Assembly (NCBI RefSeq): GCF_040687965.1
Contig: NZ_CP156084.1
Location: 2,418,501-2,482,500 of the forward strand
DNA: 64,000 nucleotides
Source: Methylocystis echinoides
GTDB taxonomy: Bacteria; Pseudomonadota; Alphaproteobacteria; Rhizobiales; Beijerinckiaceae
Direction of reading: 5' to 3'
Every line of letters begins with the position of its first letter. Position 1 is the stretch's first letter. The position numbers and the translations under genes are program-made. Under the pieces are notes generated by a model that was given only the letters and a program-made list of their open reading frames with translations, searched no databases and was not told the DNA's origin. Shown here piece by piece: positions 29,481-37,839 of this stretch.

Positions 29481-29980
29481 AAATCCCTCCCCCTTGCGGG
29501 GAGGGTGGCCCCGCGAAGCGGGGTCGGGTGGGGCCACCCCCGTTGAATTCAAGGCTTCAGAGACACACGCGGGCTCTCCTCGGCGAACCCCACCCGTCGC
29601 GCGTTCCGCGCGCCACCCTCCCCGTGAAGGGGAGGGAGAGCCTGCATCGAGGTTGCTCTCAAACCGCAGCGTGTCAGAGGCGCGAATAATCTACGTGCGC
29701 GAAATCCCTCCCCCTTGCGGGGAGGGCGCCCCCGCGAAGCGGGGTCGGGTGGGGCCACGCCTGTTGAATTCAAGGCTTCAGAGACACACGCGGGCTCTCG
29801 CTCGGCGAACCCCACCCGTCGCGCGTTCCGCGCGCCACCCTCCCCGTGAAGGGGAGGGATGAGCCTGCATCGAGGTTGCTCTCAAATTGCAGCGTGTCAG
29901 AGGCGCGAATAATCTACGTGCACGAAATCCCTCCCCCTTGCGGGGAGGGTGGCCCCGCGAAGCGGGGTCGGGTGGGGGCA
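29481..29980. repeat. Tandem array of a composite 221-223 bp repeat (2 full units plus a partial third)
   Basis: Unit 1 spans 29481-29701, unit 2 29702-29924, and the partial unit 29925-29980. Each full unit starts with the palindromic element found elsewhere (29485-29534, 29706-29754, 29929-29977). Then come TTGAATTCAAGGCTTCAGAG and an inverted copy of the same element (29588-29636, 29810-29858). A roughly 60-bp spacer ending AATAATCTACGTGC completes the unit. The units differ at a few bases. No gene is credible in the 587 bp between typA and the next gene. Confidence 0.9.
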
Positions 29981-29986
29981 GTCGCA

Positions 29987-30035
29987 AGCAGCTCATCCTG
30001 AGTAGCCGGCGTCTCGAAGGACGAGGTTCGAGCTT
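29987..30035. repeat. Degenerate copy of the CCTCA/TCTCGAAG palindromic repeat
   Basis: The stretch CTCATCCTGAGTAGCCGGCG then TCTCGAAGGACGAGG resembles the 32-40 bp units at 23452-23662 but lacks the inner hairpin. A similar remnant lies at about 45749-45785 downstream of prmA. Confidence 0.5.
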
Positions 30036-30049
30036 CGGGGCGTTTGCGC

Positions 30050-30310
30050 TCAGCCCTCATCGAGCATGTAGCAGTAGAAGTCCCGGTTGAACCCCGTCCG
30101 CCACCCTTGCAGATCGTAGCGGTAGCCGGGCGGCGGATTGTCGCCGCAGTCGCCGGCGTAGGGCACGATGGGCTTTTGCGCCCAGGCTGGCGGCGGCGGC
30201 GCGAGCGGTCGGCGCTGCGCGAAGGAGGGCGCCGCGGCCGGGATCGTGAACAGAAGCGCGAGCGCGACCGCCGTAACGAGCCGCCGAGGGTTCCGGCCGG
30301 TGGTTGTCAT
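30050..30310 (-). CDS. Small secreted protein, 86 residues, function unknown
   Basis: The start is the ATG at 30310 (MTTTGRNPRRLVTAVALALL). A signal peptide is cut near SFAQR, followed by a Pro-rich segment (PLAPPPPAWAQKPIVPYAG) and a C-terminal motif GDCGDNPPPGYRYDLQGW with a second cysteine in FYCYMLDEG. It is predicted periplasmic with one disulfide. I do not recognise the family. It is transcribed on the minus strand toward the repeat array. Confidence 0.65.
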   Translation of the reverse strand: MTTTGRNPRRLVTAVALALLFTIPAAAPSFAQRRPLAPPPPAWAQKPIVPYAGDCGDNPPPGYRYDLQGWRTGFNRDFYCYMLDEG

Positions 30311-30389
30311 CTATCCCTCCCCGCAAACTGCCGCTTTGCAGAACCCCGCACGCGCTGGCGGGTTCCACCCAAGCGCGGGGGGAGGCGCG

Positions 30390-31412
30390 CTAAACCTCCT
30401 CCAGCGCCGCCCTCAGCGCCGCGAGATCGTCCGGCAGTTCGCTTTCAAACATCATCTCCTCGCGCGTGATCGGATGCTCGAAGCCGAGCGTTTCGGCGTG
30501 CAGCGCCTGCCGGCCGAGCGCCTCGACCGCCTCGCGCGCCCCCTCGGGCAGCTTGGCGATCTTGGTCTTGAAACCCGCGCCATAGGTCGCGTCGCCGATC
30601 AGCGGATGGCCGATATGGGCGAGATGCACGCGGATCTGATGCGTGCGGCCCGTCTCCAGCTGGCAGCGGATGAGCGAAGCCACCCCGTAATCGGCGACCT
30701 TCTCCCAATGGGTGATGGCCTCGCGGCCGCGCGATTGGGAGACGACCGCCATTTTCTCGCGCTGAATGGAATGACGGCCGAGGTGGGTCTCGATCGTCCC
30801 ATGCGCGCGGTCCGGGACGCCCCAGACGAAGGCGAGATATTCGCGGGTCAGCGACAGCGTGCGGCCGTGATCGGCGAAGAGCGCCGAGAGGCCGTGATGC
30901 GCCGCGTCGGTCTTGGCGATCACCAGCAGGCCGGTCGTGTCCTTGTCGATGCGGTGCACGATGCCGGGCTTCTTCACGCCGCCGACGCCGGAGAGGCTCT
31001 CGCCGCAATGAGCGATCAGGGCGTTGACCAGCGTGCCGCTCTCGTGGCCGCTTGCGGGATGCACCACGAGACCCGCCGGCTTGTCGATGACGATGAGATG
31101 GGCGTCCTCGTAAACGATGTTCAGCGCGATAGCCTCGGCCTGCGGCTCGGCGGGCTCCGGGGGCGGCACGTCGAGCACGATCTCGTCGAGGGGCGTGAGT
31201 TTCTTCGCCGGGTCGCGCATTGCGGCGCCGCGAAGGGCGACGCGGCCCCCCTCGATCAGCGACTTGATCCGGCTGCGCGAGAGATGTGCGGAGACGAGCT
31301 CGGGGCGCTCGGCCAGGTAGCGGTCGAGCCGCGCGCCGGCCTCGCCCTCCGCCACGGTGAAGGCGAAGCGCGCGCCGGCTGCGTCCTTTTGCTGCATATC
31401 CTTCATGCTCAT
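30390..31412 (-). CDS. RluD-type 23S rRNA pseudouridine synthase
   Basis: The 340-residue RluA-family protein has an N-terminal S4 RNA-binding domain (ARLDRYLAERPELVSAHLSR, SRIKSLIEGG). Its catalytic domain carries the nucleophilic aspartate D156 in IVHRIDKDTTGLLVIAKT. Further family motifs are VIDKPAGLVVHPASGH, RREYLAFV-like sequence, and LETGRTHQIRVHLAHIGHPL. It isomerises uridines in 23S rRNA; RluD (1911/1915/1917) is most likely from the S4 domain and motif set, RluC being the alternative. It is divergent from the flavoprotein gene. Confidence 0.88.
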   Translation of the reverse strand: MSMKDMQQKDAAGARFAFTVAEGEAGARLDRYLAERPELVSAHLSRSRIKSLIEGGRVALRGAAMRDPAKKLTPLDEIVLDVPPPEPAEPQAEAIALNIVYEDAHLIVIDKPAGLVVHPASGHESGTLVNALIAHCGESLSGVGGVKKPGIVHRIDKDTTGLLVIAKTDAAHHGLSALFADHGRTLSLTREYLAFVWGVPDRAHGTIETHLGRHSIQREKMAVVSQSRGREAITHWEKVADYGVASLIRCQLETGRTHQIRVHLAHIGHPLIGDATYGAGFKTKIAKLPEGAREAVEALGRQALHAETLGFEHPITREEMMFESELPDDLAALRAALEEV

Positions 31413-31494
31413 TTCAAAGTCTTCTTTTGCCCATGGGCGCGCTCGTGCTAACTGTTCCGCCGAAGAAAACGCCGACCAGAAGCGTGGACAAGAG

Positions 31495-32868
31495 ATGGGA
31501 CGACGCCATCCGCCTTTCGCCTTTGTCGCCGCCGCTCGAGTGGAGGCCGCTCACATTAACGACGCCGTCGCTCCGTTCTGCGCCGTAATCGGCGCGGGGC
31601 CCGCCGGGCTTTTCGCGGCCGAAGCGCTCGCCCGCGCCGGCGCGCGCGTGACCATCTATGAGCACAAGGCCAGCCCTGCGCGCAAATTCCTCATGGCCGG
31701 CCGCGGCGGCCTCAATATCACCCACAGCGAGAATCTCGAACGCTTCATTTCCCGCTATGGGGCGGCGGCGACGCGGCTCGGCCCCTTGATTCGCGCCTTT
31801 CCGCCCCAGGCGCTGAGAGATTTCTGCGCCGAGCTCGGCGAGGCGACCTTCGTGGGCTCGAGCGGGCGGGTTTTTCCGGCGAGCTTCAAAGCCTCGCCGC
31901 TGCTGCGCGCCTGGCTCGCGCGTCTCGCCGAATTGGGCGTTACGATCGCCACCCGCCACGCCTTCCTCGGCTTTGATCCAAGCGGCGACGCTATTCGGCT
32001 CAAGGGGCCGGACGGCGCGGAGATCGTCGGCCGCGCCGATGCGGTGGTGCTCGCGCTCGGCGGCGCCTCCTGGCCGCGGCTCGGCTCGGAGGGCGGCTGG
32101 ACCAGCTTCCTGAGCGCGGCCGGCGTCGCGGTGACGCCGCTCGCCGCCGCCAACAGCGGCGCGCTCATCGACTGGAGCCCGATCTTTCGCGGCGATTTCG
32201 AGGGCCAGCCGATCAAGACCGTGTTGCTGCGCCATGGCGACGCCGTGGCGCGCGGCGACATTGTGATCACGCGCACGGGGCTCGAAGGCGGGCCGGTCTA
32301 TGCGCTCTCGTCTCGGCTGCGGGACGCCGCCGCCCAAGGCGGCGAAACCACGCTCGGCGTCGATCTGCGGCCCGACACGAGCCCCGCCTGCCTCGTCCGC
32401 AAGCTCTCGCGCCGGCCGGCGAAGCAGTCGCACGCCACCTTCCTGCGCCGCGCCGGCTTCTCCAAGGCGGAAATCGGCCTGTTGCGCGAGGCGGCCGGCG
32501 CCGCCGGCCTGCCGCGCGACACGGAGGCGCTCGCGGCGCTCATCAAAAACGCGCCGCTGAAGCTCGTGGGAGTGGCGGGCCTGGAGCGGGCCATTTCGAC
32601 GGCCGGCGGCGTCTCCTTCGAGGAAGTGGACGCCGATCTGATGCTGGCCAGACTGCCGGGCGTGTTCGTCGCGGGCGAAATGCTCGACTTCGACGCGCCG
32701 ACGGGCGGCTATCTGCTGCAGGCGGCTTTCGCCACGGGCCGCGCCGCCGGCGCGGGGGCCGCGCGATATCTGGGCCTCATCAAGGACGCAGGCGATCAGG
32801 CTGGCTTGTCGCCGAGCCATTTGCCGAATTCGCGCGCGCCGGAAGCGTCGAACAAATACAGCGTGTAA
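31495..32868 (+). CDS. NAD(P)/FAD-dependent oxidoreductase, HI0933/PP_4765-like flavoprotein
   Basis: I use the ATG at 31495, which leaves the divergent pseudouridine synthase gene free; the open frame continues upstream into that gene. The 457-residue protein starts its fold with an FAD Rossmann motif (CAVIGAGPAGLFAAEALARA), then ARKFLMAGRGGLNITHSEN, the family hallmark. VVLALGGASWPRLGSEGGW and GVFVAGEMLDFDAPTGGYLL complete the FAD site. The family has no firm function; relatives reduce double bonds of bile acids (BaiN). The last 73 bp overlap the convergent DUF411 gene. Confidence 0.85.
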   Translation: MGRRHPPFAFVAAARVEAAHINDAVAPFCAVIGAGPAGLFAAEALARAGARVTIYEHKASPARKFLMAGRGGLNITHSENLERFISRYGAAATRLGPLIRAFPPQALRDFCAELGEATFVGSSGRVFPASFKASPLLRAWLARLAELGVTIATRHAFLGFDPSGDAIRLKGPDGAEIVGRADAVVLALGGASWPRLGSEGGWTSFLSAAGVAVTPLAAANSGALIDWSPIFRGDFEGQPIKTVLLRHGDAVARGDIVITRTGLEGGPVYALSSRLRDAAAQGGETTLGVDLRPDTSPACLVRKLSRRPAKQSHATFLRRAGFSKAEIGLLREAAGAAGLPRDTEALAALIKNAPLKLVGVAGLERAISTAGGVSFEEVDADLMLARLPGVFVAGEMLDFDAPTGGYLLQAAFATGRAAGAGAARYLGLIKDAGDQAGLSPSHLPNSRAPEASNKYSV

Positions 32869-33281
32869 ACCTCCGGCTCGCCCATCTCCATGCCCGGCGA
32901 TCCCATCGGCATGCCGGGCGCGGCGATCCCGATCGCCTTGGGGCGCTCTTTCAGCACTTGCGCGATGGCCTGCGCCGGCACGTGGCCCTCGATCACATAG
33001 CCGTCGATCTCGGCCGTGTGGCAGGAAGCCATTTTCTCGGGCACGCCGAGCCGCGCCTTCACCGCCTTCATGTCAGGCTCGATGATTTCTTCGACGACGA
33101 AGCCCGCCGCGCGCATGCGCTTCGACCAGCCGCCGCAGCAGCCGCAGGTTGCGCTTTTGTGCACGACCATTTTCTTCGCGTCCTCCGCAAAGGCCGCGCC
33201 CGAAAAGAGCGCCGCCGCCGCGGCGCTGAGAAGCAAGCCCGCCTCGCGGCGGGAGAACGACTGCGACATGAGAGGGTCCAT
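32796..33281 (-). CDS. DUF411 metal-binding protein, exported
   Basis: The product is 161 residues from the ATG at 33281, or 157 from the ATG at 33269. The N-terminus has a Tat-like twin arginine (SFSRREAGLLLSAAAAALFS). The DUF411 domain follows: VVHKSATCGCCGGWSKRMRA with the CxCC cluster, MASCHTAEIDGYVIEGHVPA, and AIGIAAPGMPMGSPGMEMGE, a Met-rich loop. Cys, His and Met positions suggest copper binding in the periplasm; DUF411 genes often lie near copper resistance genes. It is divergent from an LTXXQ-motif gene. Confidence 0.87.
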   Translation of the reverse strand: MDPLMSQSFSRREAGLLLSAAAAALFSGAAFAEDAKKMVVHKSATCGCCGGWSKRMRAAGFVVEEIIEPDMKAVKARLGVPEKMASCHTAEIDGYVIEGHVPAQAIAQVLKERPKAIGIAAPGMPMGSPGMEMGEPEVYTLYLFDASGAREFGKWLGDKPA

Positions 33282-33447
33282 TTCTTTTCAGCTGTCGGCG
33301 CAAACCATAGCGGGACAAAGATCATGTTTGCATGGCGCCGTCGCGCGGCAAGAGGGAGGCGCCCGCGCCTCGTCGCTTGCGCTTCGCCCGATGGCGGACT
33401 TAGCTTTGCCCTTGGTCGAGATGTTTTTGACAGAGGATTTATAGAGC

Positions 33448-33945
33448 ATGCGCATATTTTTTCTCGGCGGCCTCGTTTGCGCGACGCTCGGCGCGGTTCC
33501 GCTCGCGCAAGCGACGGAAGCGGAGCCCTTCACGCGTCCGCATCGCTTTTCGGCGCAGGATATCGCCGCCTTCGCCGACGCGAGAATCGTCGCGCTGAAG
33601 GCGGGGCTCCAGCTCAAGGCGGAGCAGGAGACAAACTGGCCGGCGCTGGAAACGGCGCTTCGCGACGCCGCCAAGGCCCGCGTGGCGCGCATCGAGGAGA
33701 CGCGCAACAGCGGGGCCGCGGCCTTCAGCGCCGACCCGATCGGCGCCCTGCAACGACGCGCGCACTATATGGCGGCGCGCAGCGGCGAACTCGACAAGAT
33801 CGCCGCCGCCGCCAAGCCGCTTTATGACGTCCTCGACGAGGCCCAGAAGCGCCGCTTCGGCCCGCTGCTCGCATCGGCGCTGCATGAGCGCATGCGCGGC
33901 GCGCCCGGCGCGCGGCGCGGCGGCGACATGACGTCGGCGTTTTGA
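33448..33945 (+). CDS. LTXXQ-motif (Spy/CpxP-like) periplasmic protein
   Basis: The 165-residue protein has a signal peptide (MRIFFLGGLVCATLGAVPLA) and an all-helical mature part. The recognisable pattern is ALKAGLQLKAEQETNWPALE, a variant of the LTxxQ repeat, followed by long Ala/Arg helices and LYDVLDEAQKRRFGPLL, the second helical repeat. Relatives (Spy, CpxP) are periplasmic chaperones or metal-stress sensors. The gene is divergent from the DUF411 gene with 166 bp between them, suggesting shared regulation by metal or envelope stress. Confidence 0.78.
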   Translation: MRIFFLGGLVCATLGAVPLAQATEAEPFTRPHRFSAQDIAAFADARIVALKAGLQLKAEQETNWPALETALRDAAKARVARIEETRNSGAAAFSADPIGALQRRAHYMAARSGELDKIAAAAKPLYDVLDEAQKRRFGPLLASALHERMRGAPGARRGGDMTSAF

Positions 33946-33975
33946 CGTCCGGAGCCGATCGGGCTTTAATCGCGC

Positions 33976-34773
33976 ATGCTGCCTTCGCGCTTCTGGTCGG
34001 AGCTCTCGATCCGCGACATCCGCGCCCACGACATGTCGGGCGTGATCGCCATATTGCCCATCGCCGCCGTCGAGCAGCACGGGCCGCATCTGCCGCTCGG
34101 CGTCGACGCCATGATCATGGAGGGCGCCATCGAGCGCGTCGCGCTGCGTCTCCCGCCGGATCTCGACGCTGTCTTTCTGCCAATGCAGAGCGTCGGCGTC
34201 TCGCTCGAACATCGCGACTTTCCCGGGACGCTTTCGCTGACCTTCGACACGGCGGCGCGCATGCTCGCCGACATCGTCGAGGGCGTGGCGCGCGCGGGGG
34301 TGAAAAAGCTCGTGCTGATGAATTCGCACGGAGGCAATTCGGCGCTCCTCGCCACCGTCGCGCTCGATCTGCGGGCGCGTTTCGGCATGCTCGCGGTGAC
34401 CTGCTCCTGGGCGCGCTTCGGCTATCCGGACGGGCTTTTTTCAGCCGCCGAGCAACGCCACGGCATTCACGGCGGCGAGATCGAAACATCGCTGATGCTC
34501 GCCTTTCGGCCCGGCCTCGTCGATATGGGTCGCGCCAAGAACTTCCCGCCGGCGACGCTCGACTTCGAGCGCGACTTCGCCTGGCTGCGCGCTGACCGCC
34601 CGGCCGGCTTCGGCTGGATGACGCAGGATCTCTCGCCCGCCGGCGCCATGGGCGACGCCTCCAGGGCGACGGCCGAAAAGGGCGAGGCCATCGCCGATTA
34701 CTGGGCCACCGCCTTCATCGAACTGCTGCGCGACGTCGAGGCTTTCGATCTGGCGCGCCTCAAGACAGATTAG
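33976..34773 (+). CDS. Creatininase family protein
   Basis: The 265-residue metal-dependent amidohydrolase fold shows the expected ligands: E33, H35 and H38 in AAVEQHGPHLPLGVD, D44 in the same motif, H118 in LMNSHGGNSALLATV, and E168 in HGIHGGEIETSLM. Members hydrolyse cyclic amides (creatinine) or formamides in cofactor synthesis (MftE, ArfB). The substrate cannot be told here; neighbours give no pathway. It begins 30 bp after the LTXXQ-motif gene. Confidence 0.88.
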   Translation: MLPSRFWSELSIRDIRAHDMSGVIAILPIAAVEQHGPHLPLGVDAMIMEGAIERVALRLPPDLDAVFLPMQSVGVSLEHRDFPGTLSLTFDTAARMLADIVEGVARAGVKKLVLMNSHGGNSALLATVALDLRARFGMLAVTCSWARFGYPDGLFSAAEQRHGIHGGEIETSLMLAFRPGLVDMGRAKNFPPATLDFERDFAWLRADRPAGFGWMTQDLSPAGAMGDASRATAEKGEAIADYWATAFIELLRDVEAFDLARLKTD

Positions 34774-34838
34774 GATTTCTTGCAGGGCAAGGTTGGCGTA
34801 AGAGCGGCCGGATAGTCTCCCACCGCAAGGAGACCGCC

Positions 34839-35678
34839 ATGAGCGTCGAGAGGATCGCGCCGCTGGGCCAGGCCGCCACCGACGCCGCCTTCATGCGCGT
34901 GGTCGGCGGCGCCGGTCCGGATCATGGTCGCTCGCCGCCGCCACCCTTCCCGCCGCCCGAAACCCCGATTGAGGCCGCGCCGCATCTCTACGACAGCCTT
35001 GTCCTGCCGATCCCTGAGGGCGCGGGTTCGGACGATCCTCGCCTCCCGTCCTCGCTGGTCAATCATTTCTACAGGACGCAGGCGGCGCGCGCGCAAATCG
35101 AGCCGCTCGTCGACGGCCTGTTGCCAGACGCCCTTCTCCGCCGCGAGGTCGAGACGCTGCTACGGCGTCAGGCCGAAGCGCGGCGCTTGGATGTGACGCG
35201 GCTGATCGAGAAGAGCAAGGAAACGCCCGAAGGTCGCCTGCCGTCCCGCAATGTGAAGGACGCCCGCTTCACCTTCAGGGGCAGGCTCGCGGCCGCCGAT
35301 GACGAAGGCAGGCTGAAGCTCTTCGATCTGTACCTGACCCGAACCGGCCCTCGACAATGGGAGGCGGCCGTCTTCGACCGCGATCCGTCGCGCGCGGGCC
35401 AAGTCTTCCCGCGCGCGACGCCGCCCGTCGAAACGCGGCGTCTCTTGATCGATCCCGCCACGGGGCTCGTCATGGCCTGCGTTGCGCAGCAGATGGGGGC
35501 TTCCGGTTTCGAGACGGCGGCGCGGGCGGCCTTGTTCCCCGCCGCCGCCGGGCGCGCCTTGCTTTATCCGGCCCTCGCCGCCGCGGCCGCGCTCCTCCTG
35601 GCGCAATATGTCTCTTGGGCGGCCGCAACGCTTCTCACCGCTCTCGCGCTTTACGCATGGGGATCGGAGCGGCGTTGA
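34839..35678 (+). CDS. Hypothetical membrane protein, 279 residues
   Basis: The ATG at 34839 follows an AAGGAGA ribosome site. The N-terminal 50 residues are Pro-rich (GRSPPPPFPPPETPIEAAPH). A helical charged middle part follows (EPLVDGLLPDALLRREVETL, LRRQAEARRLDVTRLIEK), then a beta-like segment (DARFTFRGRLAAADDEGRLK). The C-terminus has hydrophobic spans near residues 235-275 (RALLYPALAAAAALLLAQYV, AATLLTALALYAW). It may be a tail-anchored inner-membrane protein. I do not recognise it. Confidence 0.65.
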   Translation: MSVERIAPLGQAATDAAFMRVVGGAGPDHGRSPPPPFPPPETPIEAAPHLYDSLVLPIPEGAGSDDPRLPSSLVNHFYRTQAARAQIEPLVDGLLPDALLRREVETLLRRQAEARRLDVTRLIEKSKETPEGRLPSRNVKDARFTFRGRLAAADDEGRLKLFDLYLTRTGPRQWEAAVFDRDPSRAGQVFPRATPPVETRRLLIDPATGLVMACVAQQMGASGFETAARAALFPAAAGRALLYPALAAAAALLLAQYVSWAAATLLTALALYAWGSERR

Positions 35679-35801
35679 CGCGGTCGCAGACGCGGCCAAG
35701 CCCGCGTTGGCGACTTTCCTGATAAGCCCCGCGACGTTGACTATGACAAAGCTTTGTCGGCGAATGCGTCGCACAGGCAATCGTGAGAGGGAACGGTTTC
35801 C

Positions 35802-36050
35802 ATGGACTTCATCCATCCGCTAGCGCGCGGCGCGAAGGTTTGGAAGGCCCAGCTCGAAAGCGGCGAAGCCAAGCGCATTTTGGTGATCGTCACCAATGCC
35901 GAGCTCAATCCCGAGAGCAAAAAGTACAACGCCCAGACGGTCGACAGGCTGACCGCCGCCGCCGAGGAATTCTTGCAGGAATCCGGCGAGGCCGACGGCT
36001 TTCTCCTCGCCAACCGGCTGCGCGACTGGGAGAACTCCAAGGACCGTTAG
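35802..36050 (+). CDS. Small hypothetical protein, 82 residues
   Basis: The product MDFIHPLARGAKVWKAQLES has a short beta strand (AKRILVIVTNAELNPESKKY) and a helical C-terminus (TVDRLTAAAEEFLQESGEAD). It is soluble, with no membrane span. I do not recognise the family. Its stop overlaps the stop of the convergent opgG-like gene by 4 bp. Confidence 0.6.
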   Translation: MDFIHPLARGAKVWKAQLESGEAKRILVIVTNAELNPESKKYNAQTVDRLTAAAEEFLQESGEADGFLLANRLRDWENSKDR

Positions 36051-37618
36051 GTCGCGGAGGGCGGCGACCAAGGGAGAGTCCATGTCTCGGTGAGCGTGCG
36101 GCCATTGGCGCGCAGGAAGAGGCGTAGGTCCGCAGTGTCGCCGGGTTTCACCCTCACGTCGAATTGTGCGCGCAGCCCTTCGATATGCGGATTGGCGATG
36201 ACGCTGGCGCGCAGCACGCGCCCTTTCGAGCATGTCGCCACCGCTTCGACCTGAGACGGATCGTTGACGTAATAGGCGAGATCGCCCCCCGCGAAATCAA
36301 CGAGAAAACGTCTCGCGCCGGGATCGTAAGGCTCGGACGATCCAAGGGCGCGCGCCTGCGCTTCGAATGTGTGCAAGGCCCGGCCGTTGGGCGCGAGGCG
36401 CGGCATGTCGAGCCCCGCGGTGATGCGATAGGCGTACGCGAAGGGCTTGCCGGGCTCAGGCGGCGCGGCCGGCGTCCAGCTCGCGACGATATTGTCGTTG
36501 GTTTCGTCCGGCGTCGGCAGTTCGATGAGTTCGACGCTTCCCGCGCCCCACTCGCCGACGGGCTCCACGAAATAACTTGGCCGGTTTTGATAAGCGAGAT
36601 CGAGATCCTGATAGGATTCGAACGTCCGGTCGCGCTGCAACAGACCGAAGCCGCGCGGATTGCGGTCGAGAAAGAGCGACATGCGCTCGCGCGCCGGATT
36701 GCCGAGCGGGCGCCACAGCCACTCCTCGGAGCCATTGTGGATGAGAAGGCCGTCCGAATCGTGGATTTCGTCGCGGAATCCGTCACGCACCCTGCGGTCG
36801 TTCTCGCCGGTGAGATACATGGAAGTCAGCGGCGCCAGACCGAACTTCACGCCGGCGCGGCGCGGAAACAGCGTCGCCTGCACGTCGAGCGTGCTTTCCT
36901 GACCGACCGTGAGGTCGAAGCGATAGGCGCCCGTGGCGGCTTCGCCGTCGAGCAGCGCATAGATGGTCGCGCGGTTGCCGCCCTGCGTCGGCGCCTCGAT
37001 CCAGAATTCGCGAAAGAAGGGGAAGGACTCTCGATCCGTTCCCGACTCGACGCAGAGCGCGCGCGCCGAGAGCCCATATTGCTGGTCCCGGCCCAGAAAG
37101 CGGAAATAGCTCGCCCCGAGAAAAGAGATCGCCTCGTCATGCACGTGCGGGTCGTTGACCGGGTAATGCAGACGAAAGCCGGCGAAGCCGGTGTTGACGC
37201 CAAGGCTGGCGCCGGGTTTGAGGCGCCCGTAATCGAACATCCCCGTGGAATAGGGGATGGGCGCCGCGATGCCGTCGCGGATCGTGTTCACCGTCACGGA
37301 GCGGCGATAGAGAAACCCCAGGTGGAACGTCTCGAGCCGGAAGCCGCCCGAGAGGTTCGAAAATAGCGCGTGATCGCGCTTGAAACGGATGTCCCGCCAG
37401 GAGTCGAAATCGAGCGAATCAAAGCCTTCGGGCAGGCGCGGCGTCGCATCCTCGAAAGGGGCCGCGGCAAGGGCGCGGGCGCGCAGGATCACGTCGTCGA
37501 AACCGAATCGCGGCGCCGGGCTCGTCCCCGCTGCGCTTTGGCCGTAGGCAGGCAAGACGAGAGTCGCGCCCGTCGCGGCGAGGGCGCCAATCATCTGTCG
37601 CCGGGTGATGTCGCTCAT
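36047..37618 (-). CDS. Periplasmic glucan biosynthesis protein, OpgG/OpgD (MdoG) family
   Basis: The 523-residue protein has a Tat signal (DITRRQMIGALAATGATLVL). The mature domain carries family features: RLPEGFDSLDFDSWRDIRFK, FHLGFLYRRSVTVN, FAGFRLHYPVNDPHVHDEAI, SYFRFLGRDQQYGLSARALC and EFWIEAPTQGG. OpgG/OpgD proteins act on periplasmic glucans in osmoadaptation. A Tat signal favours the OpgD branch; in E. coli OpgG uses the Sec route. No glucosyltransferase opgH lies beside it, so the partner must be elsewhere. Confidence 0.88.
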   Translation of the reverse strand: MSDITRRQMIGALAATGATLVLPAYGQSAAGTSPAPRFGFDDVILRARALAAAPFEDATPRLPEGFDSLDFDSWRDIRFKRDHALFSNLSGGFRLETFHLGFLYRRSVTVNTIRDGIAAPIPYSTGMFDYGRLKPGASLGVNTGFAGFRLHYPVNDPHVHDEAISFLGASYFRFLGRDQQYGLSARALCVESGTDRESFPFFREFWIEAPTQGGNRATIYALLDGEAATGAYRFDLTVGQESTLDVQATLFPRRAGVKFGLAPLTSMYLTGENDRRVRDGFRDEIHDSDGLLIHNGSEEWLWRPLGNPARERMSLFLDRNPRGFGLLQRDRTFESYQDLDLAYQNRPSYFVEPVGEWGAGSVELIELPTPDETNDNIVASWTPAAPPEPGKPFAYAYRITAGLDMPRLAPNGRALHTFEAQARALGSSEPYDPGARRFLVDFAGGDLAYYVNDPSQVEAVATCSKGRVLRASVIANPHIEGLRAQFDVRVKPGDTADLRLFLRANGRTLTETWTLPWSPPSAT

Positions 37619-37805
37619 GCTCGTATACCAGAATGCCTAATTTGCACGCAGATTGATGCGGGCGCCTTAAGCTGCTCTAGCGAGAACGCTCCGGTTGCGC
37701 AAGCATAGGCGCCTCGACGGTCTGGACGCTCCGACGGCACATACAGCCAGCCGCGCCCTCGCTGCAACGCAGGACAAAAAAGTCAGGACGCCGGTCAAAA
37801 ACTTC

Positions 37806-37833
37806 TTGTCTTCGCTGGCAAAGCGCGTATCTA
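37806..37833 (+). promoter_or_regulatory. Putative sigma-70 promoter of the ornithine decarboxylase leader
   Basis: TTGTCT (37806-37811) and TATCTA (37828-37833) are separated by 16 bp. Transcription would start near 37840 and give a leader of about 480 nt before the decarboxylase start codon. Confidence 0.45.
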
Positions 37834-37839
37834 CAGTTT

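Noticed and set aside
27519-29552. Minus-strand 677-codon open frame
   Set aside because: It is antisense to typA, which shows all GTPase motifs on the plus strand.
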